From Halorubrum rubrum (GTDB taxonomy: Archaea > Halobacteriota > Halobacteria > Halobacteriales > Haloferacaceae): a stretch of DNA of 64,000 nt. The translations under genes and the position numbers were made by a program. Location of the stretch: contig NZ_JANHDM010000005.1 of assembly GCF_024494685.1 (NCBI RefSeq), forward strand, positions 140,397-204,396. The letters are read 5' to 3'. Positions 1 to 9,021 of this stretch are shown here, one piece after another (positions within the stretch are counted from its first letter, which is position 1; each line of letters starts with the position of its first letter). The notes under the pieces were generated by a model. It saw only the letters and a program-made list of their open reading frames with translations, ran no database searches and had not been told where the DNA came from.

Positions 1-115
1 GGGAGGACTGTGCGGGCGGGGACGTGGCCTCCGCCGCCAGGCCGAGGTACTGCGGTGCCGGGAGACACAACAGCCCGACGGCGACGAGCAGGAGGGCTAC
101 TCGGCGGCGATCCAT
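1..115 (-). CDS. N-terminal fragment of a secreted or membrane protein (cut by window edge)
   Basis: An ATG on the minus strand at 115 opens a frame that stays open to the window edge, 38 complete codons. The protein starts MDRRRVALLLVAVGLLCLPA, a short basic end followed by a hydrophobic stretch that looks like a signal peptide or first membrane helix. An A/T-richer stretch at about 137-146 lies about 27 nt upstream, as expected for a leaderless haloarchaeal transcript. The gene is divergent from the PAC2 gene at 259. The family cannot be told from this fragment. Confidence 0.55.
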   Translation of the reverse strand, partial: MDRRRVALLLVAVGLLCLPAPQYLGLAAEATSPPAQSS

Positions 116-258
116 CGGTGGCGGAGTTCACGCCTCCGTTTCAAGTGTCTTGTGGGGACCGGACGTCCCGACGGGACCCTCGACGATCCCGCGGTGGGCG
201 ACCGGCGTCGGGGCACCTCATGGGAAACCATAACATCGGTCCGGTCGAAGTCGGACGC

Positions 259-1113
259 ATGCCCGACCCGCACGACCGCGACGACGACACCGCCCTCGAT
301 GCGATCGACACCCCGCGCGACCGCGACGACGACGACGACGACACCCCGATCGGCCGCGGCCCGCCCGCCCCGAGCCGCGAGACCTTCGGTCGTCGGGCGA
401 CGTTCAGCGTCACTCACGAGTCGACGCCGAGCGAGACGCTCATCGCGGGCTTCTCCTCGTACGGTCTCGCCGGACTCACCGCCGTCGATTACCTGATCGA
501 ACACCTCGAATTGGAGGTCAAAGGCCACGTCACCGCCGAGGGGCTCCCCTCGATCACGCCCTTCAAGAAGGGCCGACCGCGCCACCCGACCCGGCTGTAC
601 TCCGCGGACGACGTCGACGTGACCGTCCTCGTCGCCGAGCAGTTCGTCCCCCCCTATCTGGGCGAGTCGCTCGCGGAATCGGTCCTCGAGTGGACGGCCG
701 CGAACGACGTCGACGAGGTCGCCGTCCTCGCGGGCGTTCCGATCCCGCACGGCCCCGACGCCCACCGGACGTTCTACGTCGCAACGGACGACTACCGGGA
801 GTCCCGACTTGCGGACGCGACGGTGCCGCCGATGGAGTCGGGCTTCCTCGACGGCGTGAACGCCGCGCTGCTCGAGCGAGGGATGGACTCCCCGCTCGGC
901 GTCGGCCTGTTCGTCACGCCCGTCCACGCACAGGCCCCCGACGTTGAGGCGGCGGTCAGGCTCGTCGAGACGGCGACCGACCTCTACGACCTCGACGTCG
1001 ACGCCGGCCCCCTCGAAGCGTTCGCGGCCGAGATCCGCCGCCACTACGAGGACCTCGCCGAGCGGATCGAGGAGCGCGAGCCGGAGGGTACCTACGACCG
1101 GATGTACATGTAA
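259..1113 (+). CDS. PAC2-family (proteasome assembly chaperone-like) protein
   Basis: This 284-residue protein begins with an Asp-rich, low-complexity N-terminus of roughly 50 residues. A compact alpha/beta domain follows, with the PAC2-type opening around SETLIAGFSSYGLAGLTAVD, then FKKGRPRHPTRLYS and a VAVLAGVPIPHGPDAH segment. PAC2 (DUF75) proteins are related to eukaryotic proteasome assembly chaperones; the role in archaea is not settled. The ATG at 259 is preferred over the in-frame ATG at 220 because an ataaca-like box near 230-235 sits about 26 nt before it. The family call is from recognised sequence pattern; a role in proteasome assembly is only an inference. Confidence 0.8.
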   Translation: MPDPHDRDDDTALDAIDTPRDRDDDDDDTPIGRGPPAPSRETFGRRATFSVTHESTPSETLIAGFSSYGLAGLTAVDYLIEHLELEVKGHVTAEGLPSITPFKKGRPRHPTRLYSADDVDVTVLVAEQFVPPYLGESLAESVLEWTAANDVDEVAVLAGVPIPHGPDAHRTFYVATDDYRESRLADATVPPMESGFLDGVNAALLERGMDSPLGVGLFVTPVHAQAPDVEAAVRLVETATDLYDLDVDAGPLEAFAAEIRRHYEDLAERIEEREPEGTYDRMYM

Positions 1114-1172
1114 GCCGGCGTCCGCGCGGTCGTCGACGTATCCGTCTCCAGAATCGCGTACAACTCATCTCA

Positions 1173-1185
1173 TAGTAAAAAGCTA
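1173..1185 (+). promoter_or_regulatory. TATA element of trmB
   Basis: The run tagtaaaaagcta stands out in GC-rich sequence and is centred about 33 nt before the trmB ATG. That implies a leaderless or very short-leader transcript. Confidence 0.5.
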
Positions 1186-1211
1186 TACCGGATGCGGCCG
1201 ACGGACCGAAC

Positions 1212-2264
1212 ATGGCAGACGACCTCCGGGCGACGCTCGATCACGTCGGGGACCGGTTCAACCTGGGAGAGTACGAGATCGACGCGTACCTCGCGGTGTT
1301 GGAACACGGCGAGTTGACCGCGAGCGACATCGCCGACCGGACCGACATCCCGCAGCCGCGGGTGTACGACACGGTGCGAAGCCTCGCGGACCGCGGATTC
1401 GTCGAGCTCCGCGAGTCACGTCCGATGAAGATCGTGGCGGTCGATCCGGACGACGCGTTCGACGAACTTCGTTCGTCGTTCACGGAGATGGTCGACGAGC
1501 TCGAGGCGCGCTACACCGCGCCGACCCGCGAGACGGAGGCGGTGTCGCTCGTGAAGTCCCGCTCGACCATCCTGCGTTACCTCGAGGAGGTGATACGCGG
1601 CGCGGAGTACGAACTCGCCGTCTCGCTCACGCCCGACCTCCTCCGTCGGTTCCGCGAGGAGCTGAAACTGAAGGTCGAAAACGGCATCAGCGTCGAGCTC
1701 CTCGTGACGCCGGCCTCCCGCGCGCCGGACCCCGAGGACTTCGACTACCTCGACGTCGCGACCATCGCTCGCGCACGCAGGGGGATCACCACGCCGGTCC
1801 TCGCGGTCGGCGACGGGGAGTACTCCGTGTACGCGACCCAGGACGCCCTCCGCGACGACCGCGAGCGGTACGGCGTCATCTTCAACCGCTCCGCGCTCGG
1901 CTTCCTCGTCTCCGGCTTCTTCGGGACGGTCCTGTGGACGACCGCGGAGACGCTCGCGGCCGACGGGAAGGCCCGACCCTTCCCGCGCCGATACGCCTCG
2001 ATCCGGCGAGCGGTCAAGGACGTCCGGGAGTTCGACGGCGACGACTTCTACGCGACCGTCGAGGGTCGCGACATCGAGACGGGAAGGTCCGTCACGGTAC
2101 GGGGCCGGGTCGTCGACGTCGCGTTCGAGGACACGGAGGAGGTCGCCTCGCTCGTGGTCGAGACCGACGACGGCCGCGTCGAGATCGGCGGCCGCGTCGC
2201 CGCGCTGGAGGACGTCGAGGGACAGGTGATCGTCATCGGCCGCGAGGAGCCCCCGGCGATCTGA
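1212..2264 (+). CDS. trmB: TrmB-family sugar-responsive transcriptional regulator
   Basis: The protein has 350 residues, the usual TrmB length. Residues 15-75 form a winged helix ([20 protein letters not shown], then a recognition helix [18 protein letters not shown]). A short coiled region follows, then a TrmB C-terminal sensor domain with a PLD-like fold (residues about 100-260) and a terminal beta domain. In Halobacterium salinarum, TrmB is a global regulator that represses gluconeogenic genes and activates glycolytic and cofactor genes in response to glucose. This protein is probably the orthologue. I did not find a clear copy of the published TrmB site in its own upstream region. The gene stands alone, with its own promoter. 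Confidence 0.88.
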   Translation: MADDLRATLDHVGDRFNLGEYEIDAYLAVLEHGELTASDIADRTDIPQPRVYDTVRSLADRGFVELRESRPMKIVAVDPDDAFDELRSSFTEMVDELEARYTAPTRETEAVSLVKSRSTILRYLEEVIRGAEYELAVSLTPDLLRRFREELKLKVENGISVELLVTPASRAPDPEDFDYLDVATIARARRGITTPVLAVGDGEYSVYATQDALRDDRERYGVIFNRSALGFLVSGFFGTVLWTTAETLAADGKARPFPRRYASIRRAVKDVREFDGDDFYATVEGRDIETGRSVTVRGRVVDVAFEDTEEVASLVVETDDGRVEIGGRVAALEDVEGQVIVIGREEPPAI

Positions 2265-2296
2265 TCGGCGACGGTTCCGGATGCGCCGTAGTGGTC

Positions 2297-3337
2297 TCAG
2301 ATCGAAAAGAGCCCGACCAGCACCGCCGAGAGCGCCTCGTCCGCGAGGTACACGGCCGCGTACCCCACTAGCGCCGCCGTGATCCCGGCGAGCGCGGAGA
2401 ACGTCCCCCCGAACGCCGACGGCGCGGCGGCGGATAGACGGCGACGCGACGCGCTCGGCCGCGGAATCGGGCGGGCGGACCCGGTCGTCAGCGACGCCCC
2501 GCCGCAGACGACGCCGACCGCGAGGATCGAGAACACGAAGTGGTACGACACCTCGAGCGTCGGCGGCACCATGAGGACGGCGGCGACGCCGTAGGCCAGC
2601 CCGGCCGCGGCGCGCGGATCGATCGCGTCCCGCCACGACCGGCCGGTCACGGTCGCGACCGCGACCGCCGCGAGCCAGACGACGGCCAGCTCGAGCGCGA
2701 ACGCGCCGAGGAGGTGGACGGTCGGGTCGCCGTGGAGCAGCACGCGACCGTCGAGGACACGGACGTCGAACGGGTACAACAGTCGCGGGGGCTCGCCCGT
2801 GACGAGGTCGCCCCACGGGTGCGAGCACAGCCCGAGGACGGCCGCGGCGGCGACGGCCCGCCCGGAGAGGTCGGTCCGCAGCCGACCGAGCGTCGTGACG
2901 ACGAGCCCGCCGACCGCGAACGTCCCGAGGACGACCAGCCCGAGCGTGCCGTTCTGTGCCGACCCGACGCCGACGATCGCGGCTAAGACGCCGACCGCGA
3001 GGAGGGAGCCGGCCGCCCGGACGGCCGGTCGACGGTCCCACGCGACCGCCCAGAGGCCGAACGCGCCCCCGGCGAGCACCGACACGACGAGCGAGTGGGT
3101 CACCGCGCGGTGGACCTCGCGGGTGGCGTCCCAGAGCGTGCTGGGTCGCGTCAGCGACTCCGCGGTGAGGCTCCCGAAGTCGATGGCGATCGCCGCGTAC
3201 GCCATGTCGACGTCGGGGAGCGCGGCGAACGCCCCGGCGACCGCGCCGAGCGCCAGCGCGCGCTCCGCGGGCCAGCCCAGCCGGTCCGCGAGGAGGGCCG
3301 CGAGGGCGAACGCGAGCAGCGCGTGGCCGACGAACAC
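2297..3337 (-). CDS. YdjM-like membrane-bound metal-dependent hydrolase (DUF457 family)
   Basis: This polytopic membrane protein of about 346 residues shows the DUF457/YdjM pattern. An early DVDMAYA acidic motif follows the first helices, then HRAVTHSLVVS (the HRxxTHS metal-site signature) and SHPWGDLVTG further on. About seven hydrophobic segments follow one another. The frame is open further upstream, to an ATG at 3421 and a start at 3451. I chose the GTG at 3337 because a cttatctc box at about 3361-3369 lies 26 nt before it, and because family members start at this FVGHALLAFAL segment. The substrate is unknown. It runs away from aroA. Confidence 0.78.
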   Translation of the reverse strand: MFVGHALLAFALAALLADRLGWPAERALALGAVAGAFAALPDVDMAYAAIAIDFGSLTAESLTRPSTLWDATREVHRAVTHSLVVSVLAGGAFGLWAVAWDRRPAVRAAGSLLAVGVLAAIVGVGSAQNGTLGLVVLGTFAVGGLVVTTLGRLRTDLSGRAVAAAAVLGLCSHPWGDLVTGEPPRLLYPFDVRVLDGRVLLHGDPTVHLLGAFALELAVVWLAAVAVATVTGRSWRDAIDPRAAAGLAYGVAAVLMVPPTLEVSYHFVFSILAVGVVCGGASLTTGSARPIPRPSASRRRLSAAAPSAFGGTFSALAGITAALVGYAAVYLADEALSAVLVGLFSI

Positions 3338-3459
3338 GTCGGCGCGTACGACCGCGAGAGAGATAAGCGCCTCGCAGGTGCCGTGCGATCGTGCCTCGAC
3401 TTGGACGTGAGCACGTCGCATCCGGTATTCACTTACCGACGCGCGCGACATGGGGCGGT

Positions 3460-4797
3460 ATGGACGTTCACGTCACTCGGTCCGCGGTCGGAGGGACGGC
3501 GCGCGCGCCGCCCTCGAAGAGCTACACGCACCGCGCGCTGCTCGCGGCGGGGTACAGCGACGGCGCGACGGTGGCCTCGCCGCTCGTCTCCGCGGACACG
3601 CGCGCGACCGCCCGTGCCGTGATCGCGTTCGGCGGCTCCGTCGATCCGGTCCCCGCGGAGTGGGACGCGGAGACCGACGCGGTCGACGTGGAGGGGTTCG
3701 ACGGCCGACCCGCGGTCCCGGACGACGTCATCGACTGCGGGAACTCGGGGACGACGACCCGGCTCGTGACCGGCACCGCCGCGCTCGGCGACGGCGGGAC
3801 CGTCCTCACCGGTGACGCCTCGCTCCGGTCGCGTCCGCAGGGGCCGCTGCTCGACGCCCTCACCGACCTCGGCGTCCGCGCCGAGTCGACCCGCGGGAAC
3901 GGGCAGGCCCCGCTCGTCGTCTTCGGGCCGCTCTCGGGCGGCGAGGTGGCGATCCCCGGCGACGTCTCCTCGCAGTACGTCACCGCCCTGCTCATGGCCG
4001 GCGCGGTCACCGACGACGGGGTCGAGGTGTCGCTGACGACGGAGCTCAAGTCCGCGCCGTACGTCGACATCACGCTCGAACTCCTCGCCGACTTCGGGGT
4101 GACCGCCGACCCGGTCGGCAGCGAGACCGCCGACGGCGCGGCGGGCTTCGTCGTCCCCGGCGGCCAGACGTACGCCCCCGAGGGCGGCCGGTACGCGGTC
4201 CCCGGCGACTTCTCGTCGATCTCCTATCTCGTCGCCGCGGGCGCGGTCGCGGCCGCTCCCGACGGTGCCGTCCGGATCGAGGGGGCCCGCCCGAGCGCGC
4301 AGGGCGACGCCGCCATCGTCGACGTCGCGGACCGGATGGGCGCGTCGATCGAGTGGGACCGAGAGGCTGGCGTGATCACGGTCGAGCGGTCCGCGCTCTC
4401 GGGCGTCGAGGTCGACGTCGGCGACACGCCGGACCTGCTCCCGACGATCGCGGCGCTCGGCGCGGTCGCCGACGGCGACACGCGGATCACCAACTGCGAG
4501 CACGTCCGCTACAAGGAGACCGACCGGGTGGCCGCGATGGCCGAGGAGCTGGAGCGGCTCGGCGCGGCGACGACCGAGGAGCCCGACGTGCTCACGGTCC
4601 ACGGCTCCGAGAGCGACCTCCGCGGCGCGACCGTCGACGGTCGGGCGGACCACCGGATCGTGATGGCGCTCGCGGTCGCCGCGCTCGCGGCGGAGGGCAC
4701 GACGACGATCCGCGGCGGCGAACACGTCGACGTCTCGTTCCCGACGTTCTTCGAGACGATGGCCGACCTCGGCGCGACGGTCGACCGCGGGGCGTGA
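3460..4797 (+). CDS. aroA: 3-phosphoshikimate 1-carboxyvinyltransferase (EPSP synthase)
   Basis: AroA transfers the enolpyruvyl group of PEP to shikimate 3-phosphate, the sixth step of the shikimate pathway. The 445-residue protein has the family landmarks. They are [12 protein letters not shown] near the N-terminus (shikimate-phosphate binding Lys-Ser), [11 protein letters not shown] around residue 90, [52 protein letters not shown] and HRIVMALAV. The ATG at 3460 fits a TATA-like tattcactta at about 3425-3435. The next shikimate gene, aroC, is not adjacent. The call is secure. Confidence 0.97.
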   Translation: MDVHVTRSAVGGTARAPPSKSYTHRALLAAGYSDGATVASPLVSADTRATARAVIAFGGSVDPVPAEWDAETDAVDVEGFDGRPAVPDDVIDCGNSGTTTRLVTGTAALGDGGTVLTGDASLRSRPQGPLLDALTDLGVRAESTRGNGQAPLVVFGPLSGGEVAIPGDVSSQYVTALLMAGAVTDDGVEVSLTTELKSAPYVDITLELLADFGVTADPVGSETADGAAGFVVPGGQTYAPEGGRYAVPGDFSSISYLVAAGAVAAAPDGAVRIEGARPSAQGDAAIVDVADRMGASIEWDREAGVITVERSALSGVEVDVGDTPDLLPTIAALGAVADGDTRITNCEHVRYKETDRVAAMAEELERLGAATTEEPDVLTVHGSESDLRGATVDGRADHRIVMALAVAALAAEGTTTIRGGEHVDVSFPTFFETMADLGATVDRGA

Positions 4798-5000
4798 ACG
4801 CGGTCAAACGGGTCTCGGAGGGGTCGTCGAGGTCGCCGGACGGTCGGAGCCGCCCTCGGGCGACGAGCCGATGACGACCACACCGGCGTGACGGTGCCGT
4901 CCCCGTTCCACGTCGCGCGTGATACGCGCGGGGCAACGGTCCGTGCGATCGAGGGGGAACCGAACGGTTCGGAGCCCCGGAACGGTCCCGAAAACGGGCC

Positions 5001-5906
5001 CTAGATCACGCGCTTGCCGAACGCGCTGGCGGCCAGCTCCGTCGCGAGCTCCGCCGTCTCGTTGTGCTGGTCGAGCGTCGGGTTCACCTCGACGAGCTCC
5101 ATCGACCGGAGGCAGCCCGCGTCGTCGACGATCTCCATCGCGCTGTGGGCCTCCCGGTAGGTGACCCCGCCGCGGACCGGGGTCCCCACGCCCGGCGCCT
5201 CCTTGGGATCGAGCCAGTCGAGGTCGAGGCTGACGTGGACGCCGTCGACGCCGGCCGAGGCGGCCGCGAGGGCGTCCTCCGTCACGTCCGTGATCCCCCG
5301 CTCGTCGATGTCGGACATCGTGTAGGCGGAGAACCCGTGCTCGCGCAACAGCTCCACTTCCGGGTCGTCGACCGATCGGAGCCCGACGAGCGCGACGTTC
5401 TCCGGCTCGAGCCCCGTCGCGTTCGCCCACTCGGTGTCCGCGAACTCGCCGATCCCGAGCGCCGCGGCGAGGGGCATCCCGTGGACGTTACCTGAGGGCG
5501 TCGTCGACGGGGTGTTGAGGTCGGCGTGGGCGTCGAACCACACCGCGCCGACGTCGGTGTCGCGGGCGGTCCCCACGAGCGAGCCGATCGCGATCGAGTG
5601 GTCGCCGCCGAGCGCCAGCGGGACCGCCCCGTCGGCGAGCGTCCCGTCGACCTCGTCGGCGAGCCGACGACAGACGTCGGCGACCTCGTGGAGGAACTTC
5701 GCGTCGCCCGCCTTCGGGGCGTCGGTGTCCGGATCCCGTTCCTCGGCGCGCGGGACCGGGAGGTCACCCGCGTCGACGACCTCGGCGCCCGCGCACGACA
5801 GCTGGTCTGCGAGTCCGCCGTAGCGGATCGCCGACGGGCCCATGTCGACCCCGCGTCGGTTGGCTCCGTAGTCGGTCGGTGCGCCGATGATTCTGACTCT
5901 CGTCAT
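5001..5906 (-). CDS. Arginase/agmatinase-family ureohydrolase, most like arginase
   Basis: The protein has 301 residues and all ureohydrolase metal motifs: LGGDHSIAIGS, WFDAHADLNTP and SLDLDWLDP. These supply the His and Asp ligands of a binuclear Mn site. The start IGAPTDYGANRRGVDMGPSA and the DLNTP stretch resemble arginase (arginine to ornithine and urea) more than agmatinase. Related ureohydrolases act in archaeal hypusine formation, so that role is possible, but the deoxyhypusine synthase gene here is about 41 kb away. The gene stands alone, and about 200 bp of featureless sequence separate it from the end of aroA. Enzyme class is secure; the exact substrate is not. Confidence 0.85.
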   Translation of the reverse strand: MTRVRIIGAPTDYGANRRGVDMGPSAIRYGGLADQLSCAGAEVVDAGDLPVPRAEERDPDTDAPKAGDAKFLHEVADVCRRLADEVDGTLADGAVPLALGGDHSIAIGSLVGTARDTDVGAVWFDAHADLNTPSTTPSGNVHGMPLAAALGIGEFADTEWANATGLEPENVALVGLRSVDDPEVELLREHGFSAYTMSDIDERGITDVTEDALAAASAGVDGVHVSLDLDWLDPKEAPGVGTPVRGGVTYREAHSAMEIVDDAGCLRSMELVEVNPTLDQHNETAELATELAASAFGKRVI

Positions 5907-6061
5907 ATCGGTAGGGAGACCCCCCGCCGCTTGAAAGGAGTGGGTTCACGGAGAATCAAAGCCGTGGAGAACCGGCTCCGCGACCGGTCGGATTCGCCAC
6001 CGTCGGATCCGCGGGAGGCCGGATCCGCCACGGTTTCCTCGTCGCCGCCGAACGAACGCGC

Positions 6062-6373
6062 ATGGCCGGGGACGATGCGGACGGGAACGCTGTAGACGGG
6101 ACCGACGCGAAGGGGAACGCCGTAGACGGGACCGACGCGAAGGGGACCGACGCGACCGGGAGCGACCGCGAGCCGGGACCGGTCGGTCCGGAGGAGATCG
6201 GCCCGGCCGGGGCGGTGATCACCGTCGCGTTCACGGGGTCGGTGATCGCGTTCGCCGGATTCGGGCTGTGGGTCCTCCTCGGCGAGGTCGGGGTAGTTCT
6301 CGCCGCGATCGGGCTCCTCGTCGTGTTCGCGAGCCCCGCGGCGTACCTCCGATACCGCCGGCTCTACGGGTGA
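6062..6373 (+). CDS. Small two-helix membrane protein with a repeated N-terminus
   Basis: The protein has 103 residues. The first 45 are hydrophilic and contain a tandem repeat of the decapeptide GNAVDGTDAK (30-bp DNA units at 6083-6142, plus a partial third). Two hydrophobic segments follow (about 48-70 and 73-92), then a basic end, RYRRLYG. I do not recognise a function. The repeat lies in the part that would be soluble. The gene is just upstream of the regulator at 6470, with its own gap of about 95 bp. Confidence 0.6.
   Translation: MAGDDADGNAVDGTDAKGNAVDGTDAKGTDATGSDREPGPVGPEEIGPAGAVITVAFTGSVIAFAGFGLWVLLGEVGVVLAAIGLLVVFASPAAYLRYRRLYG
6083..6150 (+). repeat. 30-bp in-frame tandem repeat
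   Basis: Two nearly identical 30-bp units (6083-6112 and 6113-6142, one base different) and a partial third copy lie inside the coding region of the small membrane protein. Confidence 0.85.
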
Positions 6374-6469
6374 ACGCCGGCGGGGGGCGAACGGGTCGGT
6401 CCGCCACGGTCGATCAATTTATAAGTGACTTCCATCGCCTTTATGCGGGGTCGCCATCTACTCGAACCC

Positions 6470-7003
6470 ATGTCATCGATCGAACTCACGTCGAGCCAGA
6501 AGAGCATCCTCTCGGCGCTCATCAACCTCTACGGGGAGGAGGAGGACGCCGTCAAGGGCGAAGCGATCGCGGAGGAGGTCGACCGCAATCCGGGGACCAT
6601 CCGGAACCAGATGCAGAGCCTGAAGGCGCTCCAGCTCGTCGAGGGCGTCCCCGGCCCGAAGGGCGGCTACAAACCCACGTCGAACGCCTACGAGGCGCTC
6701 GACATCCAGCGGATGGACGAGCCCGCACACGTCCCGATCAAACACGAGGGCGAGACCGTCGCGGGCGTGAACGTCGACGGGATCGACCTCTCGAGCGTCC
6801 ACCACCCCGAACTCTGTCGGGCGGAGATCCACGTCCAAGGGTCGGTACGCGACTTCCACGAGGGAGACTCGGTGACCGTCGGCCCCACGCCGCTCTCGAA
6901 GCTGCTCATCGAGGGCACCGTCGACGGCAAGGACGACACCGCGAACGTGCTCATCCTCCGCATCGACGACATGCACGCGCCCGCCGGCGACGCCGCACAC
7001 TGA
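6470..7003 (+). CDS. Winged-helix transcriptional regulator with C-terminal beta domain
   Basis: This 177-residue protein carries a winged helix in residues 1-65. It opens SSIELTSSQKSILSALINLY and continues with GEAIAEEVDRNPGTIRNQMQ and a wing rich in Gly and Pro (GVPGPKGGYKPT). The C-terminal half (about 85-170) looks like a small beta-barrel, with HHPELCRAEIHVQGSV. Proteins like this are highly conserved in haloarchaea and are sometimes annotated as Rrf2-like. The ATG at 6470 is chosen because ctttatg at about 6439-6445 is 27 nt upstream; the longer frame from 6425 has no such support. Targets are unknown. Confidence 0.75.
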   Translation: MSSIELTSSQKSILSALINLYGEEEDAVKGEAIAEEVDRNPGTIRNQMQSLKALQLVEGVPGPKGGYKPTSNAYEALDIQRMDEPAHVPIKHEGETVAGVNVDGIDLSSVHHPELCRAEIHVQGSVRDFHEGDSVTVGPTPLSKLLIEGTVDGKDDTANVLILRIDDMHAPAGDAAH

Positions 7004-7239
7004 CGCAGCGAGCGGAGCCACCGCGGAGCGCGACCGACACGGGTAGTCGTGGACTCGTTTCCGTACCCGCGATCCGAGAGCGACGCGGCTCGGCGTAGCG
7101 GAAGGGTTATGGGTCCGGTTCCGTCGAGATATGCTTTTCAGACAGGGTAAGGAGTGAATTTTACTGGTCGCTGAAGAGTGCTTGTAGAACGGGTGTTTCG
7201 GGGGAGCGTTGGATGGATAGGAGGGGATCGTTGCTGGGG
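7004..7239. other. Intergenic, no gene recognised; A/T-richer stretch
   Basis: There is no convincing reading frame here. From about 7107 to 7190 the composition is less GC-rich than its surroundings and includes atatgcttttcag and gtgaattttactgg, which could be promoter or leader sequence for something reading into the repeat element that follows. I cannot assign it. Confidence 0.4.
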
Positions 7240-7493
7240 CGGTGATGACCACCAAAGCCCCAGTCGCGAGGACTCGTGCGACTCGCTGTGCGCTTCGGTC
7301 GCTCGCGGTGCTCGCTCCCTCAGTGCGTGCTTCGTCGGACTTCGCCCTCGCGACTGCCCCTTTGAGTCCCACCCACACAGTCCCGCACCTCACGCCTCCC
7401 CAGCCTCGCTGCTCGCGGCTCGCGGCTTCGCCGCTCGCGTATCGAGGGACTCACTCCGTTCGTCCCTCGCACCGCTCGCAGCGTCCCTCGCGG
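7240..7493 (+). repeat. Structured dispersed repeat element, copy 1
   Basis: This copy matches, in order, an inverted copy at 47489-47701. The shared order is: CAAAG (7253-7257), CCC (7258-7260), stem arm CAGTCGCGAG (7261-7270), a loop of short palindromes, stem arm CTCGCGACTG (7347-7356), CCC (7357-7359), CTTTG (7360-7364) running into AGTCCC, then CACCTCACGCCTCCCCAGCC (7386-7405) and a tail box GCGTCCCTCGCG (7481-7492). The outer CAAAG/CTTTG and inner arms pair around a CCC/CCC internal loop. It is non-coding by my reading. It could be a mobile-element relic, a structural DNA element or a structured RNA. Confidence 0.75.
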
Positions 7494-7751
7494 TCGGGTT
7501 CGCGGGCCTTCGGCCCGCTCACCGGCGCAGCGAGGCGCTCCGCGCCTCTGGCAGCCGGCGGCTCCGCCGCCGGCGACGCCGCCGCGATCGCTCGTTGCTT
7601 CGCCTGTAGTGAGCATCCGCGAGCGAAGCGAGCGGTTCACCGACGGAGCCGTCGGAGACGGCGGAGTCGGCTTTTTCCCTCCAGGTTTTTCGAGGAGTGG
7701 TTCCCGAAGCGAACGCAGTGAGCGAGGGAACCCGACGAGAAAAAGGTGGTC
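7494..7751. other. Gene-free GC-rich cluster of short perfect palindromes
   Basis: The block is a chain of short inverted repeats such as gggccttcggccc, gaggcgctccgcgcctc and gccggcggctccgccgccggc. A stretch of gcgagcgaagcgagcgg and an A/T-richer end (ggctttttccctccaggttttt) follow. Open frames here are low-complexity and follow the palindromes. No gene is called. Confidence 0.6.
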
Positions 7752-8933
7752 TTACATGTCGCCGAACGCGCTCACGCCGCGTCCGGTCGAGGAGACCTTC
7801 GCGATCCACCGCGAGGCGATGGCCTTCTTCAACAGCTTCGCGGGGGTGCCGCCGAACGTCTTGATCGGCATGCCGACCACGTCGTGGGCGACCGCCTCCT
7901 CGCCGACGGAGATCACGGTCCCCTTGTCCTCGTGTTGCCACGACTGGAGCGGCGCGCCGCGGGCGGCCCGTGCGAGGTTCTCGCCGGCGACCGCCGCGGC
8001 CTGCCAGGCGGCCTGGGCCGTCGGCGGCGCCACGTCGTCGCCGCCCTGGTCGATCAGGGCGGTGTCGCCGATGGCGAAGACGCGGTCGTCGCTCGTGGTG
8101 AAGTCGGACTCCGCGAACACCCGGTTCGAGCGGTCGTCCTTCTCGATCTCGACCGCGTCGAGTTCCTCCTGGCCGGTGATGCCCCCGGTCCAGATCAACA
8201 CGTCGTAGCCCAGCTCCTCCGGCTCCTCGTCGTCGCCGCCGCCGAGGTACACCGCGTCCTCGTCGGCCTTCGAGATGAAGTCGCCGGTGAGTATCTCCAC
8301 GCCCGCGTCCTCGAGCCGCTGGCGGAGCGCCCCCTGGATCTGCGGGTCGTTGCCGGGGAACACCTCGTCCAACCCCTCGACGAGCGTGATGTCTATCGGG
8401 GCGCGGTGTTTGTCGCGGTACTCCGCGATCTCGCCGGCGGTCTGGATCCCCGAGAGGCCCGCGCCGCCGACGACGACGGTGGCGGGCTCGGAGCGGGTCG
8501 CGTTGCCGGCCGCCTCGCGGACGTCCTCGTGGATCGCGCGGGCGTCCTCGAGACTCTTGAGCTGGTGGGCGTGCTCCTTCAGGCCGTCGATGCCGAAGAA
8601 GGCGGTGGTGGAGCCGATCGCCAGAAGCAGGTAGTCGTACTCGATCGTCTCCTCGCCGTCGGTCTCGACGGTCCGCTCGTCGGTGTCGACGTCGACGACG
8701 CGACCCTGAACGAACTGGCTTTCGTCGGACATGATCTCGCCGACGGGGATGGTGATGCTGTCCTCGACGGCGGGGTTCCGGATCGCGCGGTGGACCTCGT
8801 GGAGGACGAGGTGGTAGTCGTGTTCGGAGATCCAGGTGAGCTCCGCTTCGCCCGCGCCGACCTCGTCTTCGAACGCCTTCACCGCCCCGGAACCGGCGTA
8901 GCCGGAGCCGACGACGACGACCTGAGTAGTCAT
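7752..8933 (-). CDS. NAD(P)/FAD-dependent oxidoreductase, NDH-2-like
   Basis: The protein has 393 residues and two dinucleotide folds. The FAD fold is at the N-terminus (VVVGSGYAGSGAV) and the NAD(P)H fold is near residue 150 (TVVVGGAGLSGIQTAGEI). A YDYLLLAIGS strand sits between them and a RVFAIGDTALID FAD-ribityl motif lies near residue 290. This is the plan of type II NADH dehydrogenases, which pass electrons from NADH to quinone at the membrane surface without pumping protons. No transmembrane helix is evident; attachment by an amphipathic end is typical for the family. It is the last gene of a same-strand run 10987 to 7752, but gaps of 88 bp suggest separate transcription is possible. 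Confidence 0.85.
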   Translation of the reverse strand: MTTQVVVVGSGYAGSGAVKAFEDEVGAGEAELTWISEHDYHLVLHEVHRAIRNPAVEDSITIPVGEIMSDESQFVQGRVVDVDTDERTVETDGEETIEYDYLLLAIGSTTAFFGIDGLKEHAHQLKSLEDARAIHEDVREAAGNATRSEPATVVVGGAGLSGIQTAGEIAEYRDKHRAPIDITLVEGLDEVFPGNDPQIQGALRQRLEDAGVEILTGDFISKADEDAVYLGGGDDEEPEELGYDVLIWTGGITGQEELDAVEIEKDDRSNRVFAESDFTTSDDRVFAIGDTALIDQGGDDVAPPTAQAAWQAAAVAGENLARAARGAPLQSWQHEDKGTVISVGEEAVAHDVVGMPIKTFGGTPAKLLKKAIASRWIAKVSSTGRGVSAFGDM

Positions 8934-9021
8934 GGATATCGATCCGCGGTCCGCGGGTAAAGACGCTTTGGAACCGCTCTCGCGGGGCGACCACGTGATC
9001 GCGACCGCCCCAGCCGCCCGC

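Noticed and set aside
7178..7721. Open frames across the repeat block at 7.2-7.7 kb
   Set aside because: Their translation (PHASPAS-type, Arg/Ser-rich) simply follows the repeat DNA, and a similar phrase appears antisense in the copy at 47.5 kb. This fits a non-coding repeat mistaken for protein.
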